From: Novosphingobium sp. TH158
GTDB taxonomy: Bacteria > Pseudomonadota > Alphaproteobacteria > Sphingomonadales > Sphingomonadaceae
Assembly: GCF_002855555.1 (NCBI RefSeq)
Contig: NZ_PKRT01000002.1
Coordinates: forward strand, 124,001 to 188,000
DNA: 64,000 nucleotides
Reading direction: 5' to 3'
Position 1 is the first letter of the stretch. Each line of letters starts with the position of its first letter. Below the pieces are notes generated by a model. That model worked only from the letters and a program-made list of their open reading frames with translations. It was not told where the DNA came from and searched no databases. Shown here in pieces: positions 44,521 through 52,808 of the stretch. Both the position numbers and the translations under genes were made by a program.

Positions 44521-45186
44521 ATGAACACGCGTCGCACGAAACTCCGTCTCCTTGCCGCCGCCCCGCTCCTTTTGGCGCTTGCGGCCTGCACCAGTGGCTT
44601 CAACGCCAATGTAAAGCGGTTCCAGGCCCAGCTGCCGGCACCTGCCGGGCAGACCTTCGCCGTGGTAGCAGACGATCCGGCTCTCGCCGGCGGCCTTGAA
44701 TTCTCGCAGTACGCCAGCCTGGTGCAGGCACGCATGGCGGCGCTCGGCTATGTCCCCTCCTCGCCCGAACAGGCGAACCTGCTGGTCCGCTTCGACTATG
44801 GCGTGGACAAGGGGCGCGAACGCCTGCGCTCCAACAGCTTCGGTGCCGATCCCTTCTGGAGCCCGTGGTACGGTTATGGCGGCGCCGGCTATTGGGGCCG
44901 CCCCTATCGCCTGCGGCCCTATGGCGCCTGGGGTTATGGCTGGTACGATCCGTTCTTTGATGGCGGTGTCGAAAGCTACACCGTCTATACCAGCGGCATC
45001 GAACTGAAGATCGATAACCGCGCCGATGGCCGCCGCCTGTTCGAAGGCAAGGCGGAAGCCGTATCGACTTCGAATCGCCTGGGCTATCTCGTGCCGAACC
45101 TGGTCGAAGCTATGTTCACCGACTTCCCCGGTCGCTCGGGCAAAACGGTGCGGATCACCGTCGCGCCCGAGAAGAAGCGCAAGTAA
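44521..45186 (+). CDS. DUF4136 family lipoprotein
   Basis: A 221-residue predicted lipoprotein with signal sequence and lipobox (LALAAC at about residue 23) and a DUF4136 domain (TFAVVADDPALAGG and ADLLVRFDY-like LLVRFDYGVD). A Gly/Tyr/Trp-rich insertion sits at about 115-150 (WSPWYGYGGAGYWGRPY). The family is periplasmic and of unknown function. GGGGA precedes ATG 44521. It converges on the MFS gene with a 13-base gap. Confidence 0.88.
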   Translation: MNTRRTKLRLLAAAPLLLALAACTSGFNANVKRFQAQLPAPAGQTFAVVADDPALAGGLEFSQYASLVQARMAALGYVPSSPEQANLLVRFDYGVDKGRERLRSNSFGADPFWSPWYGYGGAGYWGRPYRLRPYGAWGYGWYDPFFDGGVESYTVYTSGIELKIDNRADGRRLFEGKAEAVSTSNRLGYLVPNLVEAMFTDFPGRSGKTVRITVAPEKKRK

Positions 45187-45199
45187 GATAGCTTCAGAC

Positions 45200-46738
45200 C
45201 TAGTCCGCGTGGAGCGGCCGGAGTTCGCTCTGGCCGCCCATGTCGTGTTGCGGCGGTTTCTTCAGCAGCAGGACCAGCGGCATCGCGATGACGCACATCA
45301 GGAACAGCATCCAGAAGGTATCGATATAGGCGACCATCAGCGCCTGCCGCACGGCCTCTCCGGTGGCGCTGCCCGCGCCCTCAACAGCTCCGATATCCAT
45401 GCCCGGCCTGGCCCAGCAGATAATCGGGTTGTCGGGCCGCAGGCCTTCGGTCAGCCGCGATTGCACCACCGCCTCGTTATGGCTGGTCAGCACCTGCACC
45501 GCGGAAATGCCGGCTGCCGAGCCGATATAGCGGATCAGCGTCGAAACCGCCGAAGCCTCGTTCATGTATTCGGGCGGGATCGTGGCGAACGATGTGGTCG
45601 AGAGCGGCACGAACAGGAAGCTCATGGCAAAGCCGTTGAGGAAGCCGGTGACCATTACCACGGTCATGTCCGACTGCAGCGACATGGTCGACAGCATCAG
45701 TGACGAAATCGCGCTGCCGCCCAGCCCGACCAGCGCCAGCAGGCGGACATCGGTCTTGCCGATCAGCCCGCCGACGATCAGGGTCGCAAAGAAGGTGCCG
45801 ATTCCTCGCGGCGCCATGGCCACGCCCACGTCCATGATCGGCTGCCCGAACAGGCCCGCAAGCATGGGGGGCAGCAACGACATGGTGCCGAACATCAGCA
45901 CGCCCACCACCAGGCCCAGCGCCGAACTGACAGCGAAGTTGCGGTCGCGGAATATTTCGAAGCGCACGAAAGGGTGCCGCGTGGTGGCGCAGTGCACCCC
46001 GAACAGGAACAGGGCCAGCGCACTGATCGAAGCCTCGATCCAGATCTCGGTCGATTCGAACCAGTCAACCGCATGGCCGCGATCGAAAACCAGCTGCATC
46101 GCCCCGATCCCAAGTGCCAGCAGCCCGAAACCGAACAGGTCGAACGGCCGGGCGTCCTCGTCCAGCTTCTCGGGCAGGTAGGTCCAGGTTCCAAGGAAGG
46201 CGAGCACGCCAACCGGCAGGTTGATCAGGAAAACCCAGTGCCAAGAATAGTTTTCGGTCAGCCAGCCGCCCAGCAGCGGGCCGATCAGGGGGCCCATGAT
46301 GAAGCCCAGCCCGAAAATCGCCATTGATCGGCCCCGCTCCTCCGGCGGGTTCAGCGTCATCAGGATCACCTGCGCAATGGGGATCAGCGATGCGCCGAAC
46401 ATGCCCTGCAGCAGGCGAAAGCCGACGAGCTGTTCAAGGTTTGTCGACATGCCGCACAGCCCGGAAACGAGCGTGAAGCCGGCAATAGACACCAGCAGAA
46501 CGTTCCGCCGCCCGAACCGCTCCGCCAGCCAGCCGCAAAGCGGCGTGGTGATGGCCATGGCAATGATGTAACTGGTGAGAACCCAGCTGATCTGCTCGCG
46601 CGAGGCGGAGGTCGTGCCCTGCATGTGCGGCAGGGCGACATTGGCGATGGTCGTATCCACCTGGTTCATGATCGCCGCCGCCATGATCGAAACCGTGACC
46701 ATGGTGCGTTGCGCTTGCGGGAGATACTGCTCGCTCAC
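45200..46738 (-). CDS. DHA2-family MFS multidrug exporter
   Basis: A 512-residue drug:H+ antiporter of the 14-helix DHA2 (EmrB/QacA) type. Visible landmarks are NQVDTTIANVALPHMQG (motif D1), LAERFGRRNVLL (motif A) and GPLIGPLLGGWLTENYSWHW (motif C). EmrB normally works with an EmrA adaptor and an outer-membrane channel; neither gene is next to it. The GTG 46738 start is used. It lies 92 bases downstream of the Fnr-type gene on the same strand and may export a toxic substrate or intermediate of the catabolic island. Confidence 0.9.
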   Translation of the reverse strand: MSEQYLPQAQRTMVTVSIMAAAIMNQVDTTIANVALPHMQGTTSASREQISWVLTSYIIAMAITTPLCGWLAERFGRRNVLLVSIAGFTLVSGLCGMSTNLEQLVGFRLLQGMFGASLIPIAQVILMTLNPPEERGRSMAIFGLGFIMGPLIGPLLGGWLTENYSWHWVFLINLPVGVLAFLGTWTYLPEKLDEDARPFDLFGFGLLALGIGAMQLVFDRGHAVDWFESTEIWIEASISALALFLFGVHCATTRHPFVRFEIFRDRNFAVSSALGLVVGVLMFGTMSLLPPMLAGLFGQPIMDVGVAMAPRGIGTFFATLIVGGLIGKTDVRLLALVGLGGSAISSLMLSTMSLQSDMTVVMVTGFLNGFAMSFLFVPLSTTSFATIPPEYMNEASAVSTLIRYIGSAAGISAVQVLTSHNEAVVQSRLTEGLRPDNPIICWARPGMDIGAVEGAGSATGEAVRQALMVAYIDTFWMLFLMCVIAMPLVLLLKKPPQHDMGGQSELRPLHAD

Positions 46739-46830
46739 GTCCGCGCCCTAACCCAGGTTAGCAAGCGGCGAAAGCGTCCTTGGCAGGGTTTGCCGGAACA
46801 GTCGGAAAACGAACAGGCCTGACGGCGGCG

Positions 46831-47529
46831 TTATCCCGCCTGGGCCGAGAGCTCCGCTCGGTCGCGGATAACGATTTCGCGACGCGAAGGCAGGTCGATC
46901 ACGCCTTCGGACTTGAGGCGGGTAAGCTGGCGGCTGACCGTCTCGATGGTCAGGCCCAGAACGTCGGCCACCTGCTGGCGCGAGAACGGCAGTTCGAAGC
47001 GGCTAAGCGCGCCATCGTCCGCGCTCTGGCAGGTCGGATCGACAAGGCGCTCGGACATGTCGAGCAGGAACGTCGCGATCTTTTCGCTGGCCGACTTGCG
47101 GCCAAGCAGCAGCATCCAGCGGCGGGTGCGCTCCAGTTCGCCCAGCGTACGCTCAAGCAGCTTGTGTTCCAGCGCCGGGTGATTGCGCGCGAATTCGTCA
47201 AAATCGCGACGACCGAAAACACAGACTTTCGATTCGGTCAGCGCGGTAACGGAATGGCCGGTCTTGCCGCCAAAGGGGCGCCCGATGAAGTCAGAAGGAT
47301 AGACGACTCCGACGATCTGTTCGCGTCCGTCTTCGGTGCCGGTGCTGAGCTTCAGGACGCCTTCGACCACATTGGCGACCAGGATCGAATCCTCATCTTC
47401 CCAGATAAGTGATTGGCCCGGTTCGAGATGTCGGTGGCGGCCGATGGTATTCAGCGCATTCACTTCAGTCTGGCTGAGAGCCGAGCAAATTGCGCGATTG
47501 CGCACCAAACAGGATTCGCAGGAGGACAT
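46831..47529 (-). CDS. Fnr-type (Crp/Fnr family) oxygen-sensing transcription regulator
   Basis: A 232-residue regulator. Four Cys suitable for a [4Fe-4S] cluster are present: Cys4, Cys7, Cys15 (SSCESCLVRNRAIC) and Cys103 (KVCVF), the FnrL pattern, so it should be active only at low oxygen. The cAMP-binding-like beta-roll (30-120), dimer helix (about 120-145) and winged helix follow. The recognition helix has E196-x2-S199-R200 (TIETVSR), the FNR-class residues for TTGAT half-sites. ATG 47529 has AGGGGG before it. It lies beside the oxygenase island and 10 kb from ccoNOQP, both of which carry matching sites. Confidence 0.92.
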   Translation of the reverse strand: MSSCESCLVRNRAICSALSQTEVNALNTIGRHRHLEPGQSLIWEDEDSILVANVVEGVLKLSTGTEDGREQIVGVVYPSDFIGRPFGGKTGHSVTALTESKVCVFGRRDFDEFARNHPALEHKLLERTLGELERTRRWMLLLGRKSASEKIATFLLDMSERLVDPTCQSADDGALSRFELPFSRQQVADVLGLTIETVSRQLTRLKSEGVIDLPSRREIVIRDRAELSAQAG

Positions 47530-47595
47530 TGCCCCCTGCAAATACCAGAGCAATCAAAGCCTCGCAATCGCATCTGCGATTAGGCGAAACATTGG

Positions 47596-47622
47596 TTCGG
47601 CCCCGCCCGAAGGCAGGGCCGA
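47596..47622 (-). terminator. Hairpin after the amidohydrolase gene
   Basis: TTCGGCCC (47596-47603) pairs with GGGCCGAA (47615-47622), with inner GCC/GGC pairing around CGAA. It begins 7 bases after the amidohydrolase stop on the minus strand. There is no long T-run, so termination strength is uncertain. Confidence 0.5.
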
Positions 47623-47628
47623 ATTGGA

Positions 47629-48966
47629 TCAGGCCGTTTCCTTTTCCTTGGCGCGACGTTCGGCATGTTCGGCAAACATGCCCATGATGTCGCCCGAGGT
47701 GACCGGACGGTCCTCGGTAAGCGGCACCGCGCCGCCAGAAGCCTTCGGCGTCACGTCGACACCCTTGGCCTTGGCACGGGCGCGGCATGCACCCACGGTG
47801 AGGTCTTCGCGACGGTTGTGCTCGAACGGATCGAAGCGCAGCCAGTTCATCGCGTTGCGGTGAGTGATCTTGTCGATCTGCTCGTCGGTCAGGGTAGTGC
47901 CCTTGATCTGCTGCCAGAGCATTTCGGCGGCATCGGGCCAGACAGCGTCCGAATGCGGATAATCGACTTCGTAAGTCACGTTGTCCTCACCCACTTCGCC
48001 CAGATTCTTCAGGCCATAGGGATCCCACAGGAAGCAATGGCAGAAGTGGCGCTTGAGCAGTTCGGAGGGCTTGATGTTGTTCGCCTGGAAGCGCGACTTG
48101 GTCCACACGCCATGGCGCCAGTTGGAAAAGTCCGCGCGCTCCATCAGGTAGGGCACCCAGCCGATCGAGCCTTCCGAAACGATGATGCGCATGTCGGGAT
48201 ACTGGAACAGTTCATCGAGCTGCAGCCAGTCCGACACGCCCTGCGAAACCGACAGCGGCATGGTGCTGATCCAGGCCTCGATCGGGGTTTCCATCGAAGC
48301 GTGCGGCGCCGGATTGCCCGAACCGATGTGCAGGGCGATGGTCATGTCGTTATCGACAATCGCCTTGTAGATCGGGTTCCAGTAATCGTTGTGAATGCTG
48401 GGCAGGCCCTGGACGGTGGGGTTCTCGTTCATCTGCAGAACGCGGAAGCCCTTCTTTCCGAGGCGGTTGATCTCGTCGATCGTCGCCTGCTGGTCCCAGG
48501 TCGGCAGCACGCCGATGGGGATGAAACGGCCCGGATAGGCGCCGCACCATTCCTCGTAGTGCCAGTCGTTGTAGGCCTGCATGTGCCGCAGGGCGAGCTT
48601 CTTGTCCGCCGCCTTGTGGAAGGTCGCGCCGTCGAATGCGATCGAGTTGCCGAAGCACATCGAGGCGGCAATGCCGTTCACGTCCATGTCGTCGATGCGG
48701 GCATGCACGTCATAGCAGCCATCGCGCAGCTGCTCGAGCGCGGTCGGCTCCATGCCGTATTCCTCGAAGGGACGGCCGACCACGGCGTTAAGCCCGATCG
48801 AGCCCTTGAGCTGGCCCTGGTATTCCCAGTAGTTCTTGCCACGCGGATCGGTCTTGAGCTTCGGCGCGGTGGCCAGCAGCTCGCCGGAGAGCTGGTTGTC
48901 GAACAGGTTGGGCGGTTCGCAGATATGGTCGTCGGTGGAAATCACCACCATGTCATTCATTTCCAT
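47629..48966 (-). CDS. Amidohydrolase-2 family (PF04909-type) metal-dependent hydrolase
   Basis: A 445-residue TIM-barrel protein of the amidohydrolase-2 superfamily, which includes decarboxylases and hydrolases of aromatic-ring-cleavage products (ACMSD, LigW/LigJ types). It opens with VISTDDHICEPP (the usual metal-binding HxH appears here as D-x-H), and has ALHIGSG, IIVSEGSIGWVPY and a late acidic DYPHSDAVWP motif. Probable role: hydrolysis or decarboxylation of an oxygenase product. ATG 48966 has GAGGAG before it. It starts 11 bases after the upstream Rieske gene, forming a TauD-Rieske-amidohydrolase operon. Confidence 0.85.
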   Translation of the reverse strand: MEMNDMVVISTDDHICEPPNLFDNQLSGELLATAPKLKTDPRGKNYWEYQGQLKGSIGLNAVVGRPFEEYGMEPTALEQLRDGCYDVHARIDDMDVNGIAASMCFGNSIAFDGATFHKAADKKLALRHMQAYNDWHYEEWCGAYPGRFIPIGVLPTWDQQATIDEINRLGKKGFRVLQMNENPTVQGLPSIHNDYWNPIYKAIVDNDMTIALHIGSGNPAPHASMETPIEAWISTMPLSVSQGVSDWLQLDELFQYPDMRIIVSEGSIGWVPYLMERADFSNWRHGVWTKSRFQANNIKPSELLKRHFCHCFLWDPYGLKNLGEVGEDNVTYEVDYPHSDAVWPDAAEMLWQQIKGTTLTDEQIDKITHRNAMNWLRFDPFEHNRREDLTVGACRARAKAKGVDVTPKASGGAVPLTEDRPVTSGDIMGMFAEHAERRAKEKETA

Positions 48967-48977
48967 CTTTCGGCTCC

Positions 48978-50399
48978 TCAAAATCCAAGATCATCGATGA
49001 TCGCGCCATCGAAATTGTAAGCAAGCTTATGAACGGCCTTGGCCACCTGATCCAGCGGTTTGCCTTCGATCAGCGCATCGATGGTGCGATGATTGTTGCT
49101 GATCAGGCCCTCGCGGTCTTTCGAAAGGCGCATGAACTCGAAGCCGGGCGAGTGCATGCCGCGCTGCTGGATCGGAATGTTCGAGTAGTCCTGCTGCGGG
49201 ATCTGCGGAAAATCCTTGCTGTCGTAGGGCAGGATGATCGGATCCATCGGCGCCGGCGTTTCGGTGCCCGGCGCCATGTGGGTCAGTGACCAGATTTCGA
49301 ACAGGCAGGTTTCCGCCGTCAGCGGCCGCACGCGGTAGCTGGTCATGCCGGTGAAGTAGATCAGCAGGAAGTGGTTGGGGAACAGGAACTGCAGCGCCTC
49401 CACCGGGTACTGCTGGCACACCGCGTTGAGATCGGGCACGTTCTCGCCCTTTTCCTTCAGCTGCTTGCTGATCGCGTCCTGCACCATCCCGAACCACATC
49501 GGCACGCCCACCGCCGGATCTTCGGGCAGATCGGCATCGACCAGGGTGCGGGCGATCTCGACTTCCTTGGCGTGGATCAGGCCGGCCATGCCTTCGCTCA
49601 GCAGTTCCATCTGGCGGAAGTGCTGGTCGATGTGCTGGCGGGTCGTAAGGCCGGGATCGATGGCCGGCCCAAGCCCGCCGGTCTCGTTGCCATAGCGCGC
49701 ATTGTAGAGCACCGGCGTCGCGTGCTGCAGCTGCGGGTGCGTCTTCATGACGTGGTAGCCTTCCTGGAAGGCCTCCATGGCAATCTTCCAGTTCGACGGC
49801 AGCACGGTGCCGTACCACCACTCGGCGCGCAGGTCGGCCATGTTGCGGGCGTCAAGCGCATCGGCGATCGGCCCCATCCAGTCACGCAGCGAAGGAGCGT
49901 TGTTGTCGAAGTTGATGTAGACCTCGCCGCCCAGCGTTTCGCAACGGACGGGGATCAGCTTCAGTTCCTCGTTGTCGAGCAGGTCCTGGTTGAACAGGTG
50001 CTTGCCGTAAACGAAGGTGCACTGGCCATCCATGTTCCAGCGCCAGCCATGGAACGGGCAGATGAAGCCGGTCTTGGCGCAGTTGCCATGTTCATTGCCC
50101 TTGCCGCCTGCAACCGGCACGCCGCGGTGGCGGCAGTGGTTGTTGTAGGCTTTCACGCCGTTCTTGGTGTTCACCACCAGAACCGACTTGCCCAGGATCG
50201 TGTATTCCACCCAGTCGCCCGGGTTGGGAATGTTCTCCAGCCGCGTGGCCATCTGCCAGCAGTGATCCCAGACCGCTTCGCTTTCGAGCCGGAAGTACTC
50301 CTCGTCGTAAAAGCGCTTGGACGGGATCTTTTCCGGATCCGTCACCTTGAACGGGTTACCGACCGCCTTGAGGGCTTCGGTTGCATCGAAATCAGCCAT
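48978..50399 (-). CDS. Rieske non-haem iron oxygenase, alpha subunit (copy 1)
   Basis: A 473-residue oxygenase. The Rieske [2Fe-2S] ligands are Cys89/His91 (NHCRHRG) and Cys114/His117 (CPFHGW), with 22 residues between the pairs. The catalytic domain has the mononuclear-iron motif EAFQEGYHVMKTHPQ with two His; the acidic residue linking the two centres is Glu rather than the Asp of naphthalene dioxygenase. It is the most divergent of the three copies in this window. ATG 50399 (MADFDATEA) is used. It needs an external ferredoxin and reductase, which are not encoded nearby. It is the middle gene of a TauD-Rieske-amidohydrolase operon. Confidence 0.92.
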   Translation of the reverse strand: MADFDATEALKAVGNPFKVTDPEKIPSKRFYDEEYFRLESEAVWDHCWQMATRLENIPNPGDWVEYTILGKSVLVVNTKNGVKAYNNHCRHRGVPVAGGKGNEHGNCAKTGFICPFHGWRWNMDGQCTFVYGKHLFNQDLLDNEELKLIPVRCETLGGEVYINFDNNAPSLRDWMGPIADALDARNMADLRAEWWYGTVLPSNWKIAMEAFQEGYHVMKTHPQLQHATPVLYNARYGNETGGLGPAIDPGLTTRQHIDQHFRQMELLSEGMAGLIHAKEVEIARTLVDADLPEDPAVGVPMWFGMVQDAISKQLKEKGENVPDLNAVCQQYPVEALQFLFPNHFLLIYFTGMTSYRVRPLTAETCLFEIWSLTHMAPGTETPAPMDPIILPYDSKDFPQIPQQDYSNIPIQQRGMHSPGFEFMRLSKDREGLISNNHRTIDALIEGKPLDQVAKAVHKLAYNFDGAIIDDLGF

Positions 50400-50424
50400 T
50401 TCCTTGTCCTCTCCAGTCGTGTTT

Positions 50425-51258
50425 TCAGACGATCGGTTCTTCGCCGCCGGTCTTGGTGCGCACCAGCAGGCGGCCGCAGTCCGGGTCATAGGGGCGTGCG
50501 CGGTGCATGGTGCCGGTGTTGTCCCACATCACGGCATCGCCGACTTCCCATTCGTGGGCATAGTGGAACGGTTCCGAGGTCGCCCATTCGCGAAGACCGT
50601 TGAGCAGGCGGGCGCTTTCCACCCAGTCCATGTCCACCACGTGGTGCGCGGTGCAGCCCAGCACGAGGCTCTTGCGCCCCGACTTGTGCGTCCAGACCAC
50701 CGGCAGTTCGATATTGCCGATGCGCATCATCGCTTCGAGATAGGCCTGCGAAGGTTCGGGTTCGTAATAGAACACCGAATTCCACGCGGCGTGCATCACC
50801 TTGAGCTTGGCGATCTTCGCCTTGGTTTCCTCGTCCAACGCATCGTAGGCGGCATAGGTGTTGCAGAATTCGGTGTTGCCGCCCCAGGTCGGCAGGACCC
50901 GGCTGGACAGGATCGCGTATCCGATCGGCAGCGGGTTCATGGTGCCGTCGGCATGCCAGAACAGCGAACCCTTCAGGTAATCCTTGTTGGCATTGAGCTT
51001 CGGATCGAGCGAGATGTTGAACACGTCCTCACCCTCGCCTTCGGGCATGAAAGTGCCCAGCGTGCGCGTGAAGGCGACCTGTTCCTCATTGGTGAAATGG
51101 ACCTGCTTGAACACCAGCACGCCCTTGCGCTCGATCAGCTCGCGAATATCGGCCGAAAGCTCGCCCGAGAGCAGCTCTTCCTTGGAATTGAGCACGCGTG
51201 CGCCGATGTTCGGCTTGATTTCCTCGTATTTGAGGCGGGTTGTCTCGAGGACAGTCAT
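50425..51258 (-). CDS. TauD/TfdA family 2-oxoglutarate-dependent dioxygenase
   Basis: A 277-residue Fe(II)/2-oxoglutarate oxygenase. The facial triad appears as WHADGTM (His and Asp) and NTGTMHRA (distal His), with the 2-oxoglutarate-binding Arg in GRLLVRT. Relatives hydroxylate taurine, 2,4-D or alkyl sulfates; the substrate here is unknown. ATG 51258 has GGAG before it. It is the first gene of the operon ending with the amidohydrolase; a FixK-type site lies 69 bases upstream, inside the loop of an inverted repeat. Confidence 0.92.
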   Translation of the reverse strand: MTVLETTRLKYEEIKPNIGARVLNSKEELLSGELSADIRELIERKGVLVFKQVHFTNEEQVAFTRTLGTFMPEGEGEDVFNISLDPKLNANKDYLKGSLFWHADGTMNPLPIGYAILSSRVLPTWGGNTEFCNTYAAYDALDEETKAKIAKLKVMHAAWNSVFYYEPEPSQAYLEAMMRIGNIELPVVWTHKSGRKSLVLGCTAHHVVDMDWVESARLLNGLREWATSEPFHYAHEWEVGDAVMWDNTGTMHRARPYDPDCGRLLVRTKTGGEEPIV

Positions 51259-51305
51259 CTTGTTCTCCAACCAGGGCGCGATGCCCCACTTGCGGTGCAG
51301 ACTGA

Positions 51306-51371
51306 TGCCTGCCGCCGGATGTCACCTTGATCTTTCGCAAATCACGGCAACGCTCCGGCGATTGGCAGGCA
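51306..51371. repeat. Inverted repeat enclosing a FixK-type site
   Basis: TGCCTGCCGCCGGA (51306-51319) is complementary to TCCGGC (51354-51359) plus GGCAGGCA (51364-51371), a 14-bp stem broken by a GATT bulge. The 34-base interval contains the TTGAT-N4-CGCAA site. The right arm ends 4 bases before the preceding Rieske stop, so it may act as a terminator of that unit. Confidence 0.5.
51327..51340. promoter_or_regulatory. FixK-type site upstream of the TauD-like gene
   Basis: On the minus strand TTGC-GAAAGA-TCAA, matching the FixK2-type consensus TTG(A/C)-N6-(T/G)CAA fully and the FNR consensus at 8 of 10 positions. It is 69 bases before the TauD-like start. Confidence 0.45.
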
Positions 51372-51374
51372 CGG

Positions 51375-52781
51375 TCAGTCGATGCGGGTCAGCCCGCCGG
51401 TTCCCATGTAGTGGGCAAGGCCGCGATGCAGGTTCGTCACCTTGCGCTCCTGCCAGGGGTTCGGCAGGTTGCCCTTGAACCCGCGTGACTTGTAGCCGCG
51501 CTGCATCTCCACCATGTTCGAGATGTCCTGCGCAATGACATAGGGCCACTTGTCGAGATCCTGCTCAACGAAGGTCCATTCGGTCTCCGGCTCCTCGCCT
51601 TCCCCGAAGCGGTCGAGCGCAACAGCCTCGAAGATGCACTTGTCCGGATCGGTGCCCCAGGGGCGCACGCGATAGGCAAGGCTGAAGGTCGGGCCCGGGA
51701 TAAAGTTCACGTTCGGGAAGATCGAGAGCGCCAGGCCTGCCGCGGCAATCTGGGCATCGGTCAGGTCCGGCCATTCCACGCCGCGCGCCGCATCGGCTTC
51801 CTTGGCGATCTTCATCCAGTACTTGTGCACTTCTGCCGGCGGCGTGCCTTCGGGCAGCTCCTCGGGCAGGCGCTGGGCAGTCTTGACCAGCGTTTCGGAG
51901 GTAGAGGCGCCGATGGTCTCCCAGTACTCCGCCTGCATCTGCGCGATCGTCGTGCGGGGATCGCCATCGCCTGCTGCGCGGTGGACCGAGGTTTCGACTG
52001 CCGATCCCGCATCGCGGTGAGCCTTCGAATCGAAACCGGTCTGCCCGTGGAAGCCGAAGGCCTTGGAGAACGAGTAGAAATCGCCGTACTTGATCAGCTG
52101 CGGGTGCGTGCCCTGCACGTGGTAGGGCTCAAGGAACGCTTCGAGCGCAACCTTCCAGTTGCAATCGAACAGCCCCCAGTAGCGGAAGCGATAGCGCATC
52201 TTGTCGAACTCGAAGGGGTCGATCAGCGATGCGATCGGCTCCAGCCATTCGCGCAGCGGGCCTGCCTCAAGATCCATGTTGATCCAGATCCAGCCGCCCC
52301 AGGTATCGACCTGGACCGGCGTCAGGCTGGTGCAGACATTGTCCAGCGCGCCCTGCCAGTCCTCCTTGTCGGGGATGTAGGTGGCATCGCCGTCAAGGTT
52401 GAAGGTCCAGGCGTGGTAATTGCAGCCGAACTTCATCTGACTGCCGCGAGCCGAGTGCGCGCCCTTGTCCTGAGCCACGGTCTTTGGCCCACCGCCGGTG
52501 TTATTGCCGACGAGCCGGCGGCCACGGTGCGGGCAGACGTTGTGGAACGCCTTGAGCGTCGTCGGCGTGTCGCGCACGATGAGGATGGAATCGTGGCAGA
52601 TATTGTAGGTGATGAAGTCACCCACCTGCTTCAGTTCCTCCACGCGGCCTGCCTGCTGCCACACCTTTGACCACAGCTTGTCAGGCTCTGCCTCGGCATA
52701 TTCGCGGCTGATGAAGGCCTCGACCGGATAGGTCACGGCATCCGACAGGTCCTCGGCGACAATCTTTTCGGGCTTGTTCAT
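51375..52781 (-). CDS. Rieske non-haem iron oxygenase, alpha subunit (copy 2)
   Basis: A 468-residue oxygenase closely similar in plan to the copy at 54802 (shared VDTWGGW-WIN, FDCNWKVALEAF and LHR-LA-YMGTG). The Rieske ligands are Cys83/His85 (NVCPHRGRRL) and Cys120/His123 (FGCNYHAW), separated by 34 residues, about twice the usual spacing, with a Gly/Lys-rich insertion. The iron site reads EAFLEPYHVQGTHPQ. No beta subunit, ferredoxin or reductase is adjacent. It follows the Baeyer-Villiger gene by 27 bases, so the two probably act on the same substrate. Confidence 0.92.
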   Translation of the reverse strand: MNKPEKIVAEDLSDAVTYPVEAFISREYAEAEPDKLWSKVWQQAGRVEELKQVGDFITYNICHDSILIVRDTPTTLKAFHNVCPHRGRRLVGNNTGGGPKTVAQDKGAHSARGSQMKFGCNYHAWTFNLDGDATYIPDKEDWQGALDNVCTSLTPVQVDTWGGWIWINMDLEAGPLREWLEPIASLIDPFEFDKMRYRFRYWGLFDCNWKVALEAFLEPYHVQGTHPQLIKYGDFYSFSKAFGFHGQTGFDSKAHRDAGSAVETSVHRAAGDGDPRTTIAQMQAEYWETIGASTSETLVKTAQRLPEELPEGTPPAEVHKYWMKIAKEADAARGVEWPDLTDAQIAAAGLALSIFPNVNFIPGPTFSLAYRVRPWGTDPDKCIFEAVALDRFGEGEEPETEWTFVEQDLDKWPYVIAQDISNMVEMQRGYKSRGFKGNLPNPWQERKVTNLHRGLAHYMGTGGLTRID

Positions 52782-52808
52782 GAAAGATCTCCTCTCCTGG
52801 GGGCCGGC

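Noticed and set aside
47526..47540. TTGC...GCAA palindrome at the start of the Fnr gene, as an autoregulatory site
   Set aside because: The spacing is one base short for a FixK-type site and it overlaps the start codon and ribosome binding site.
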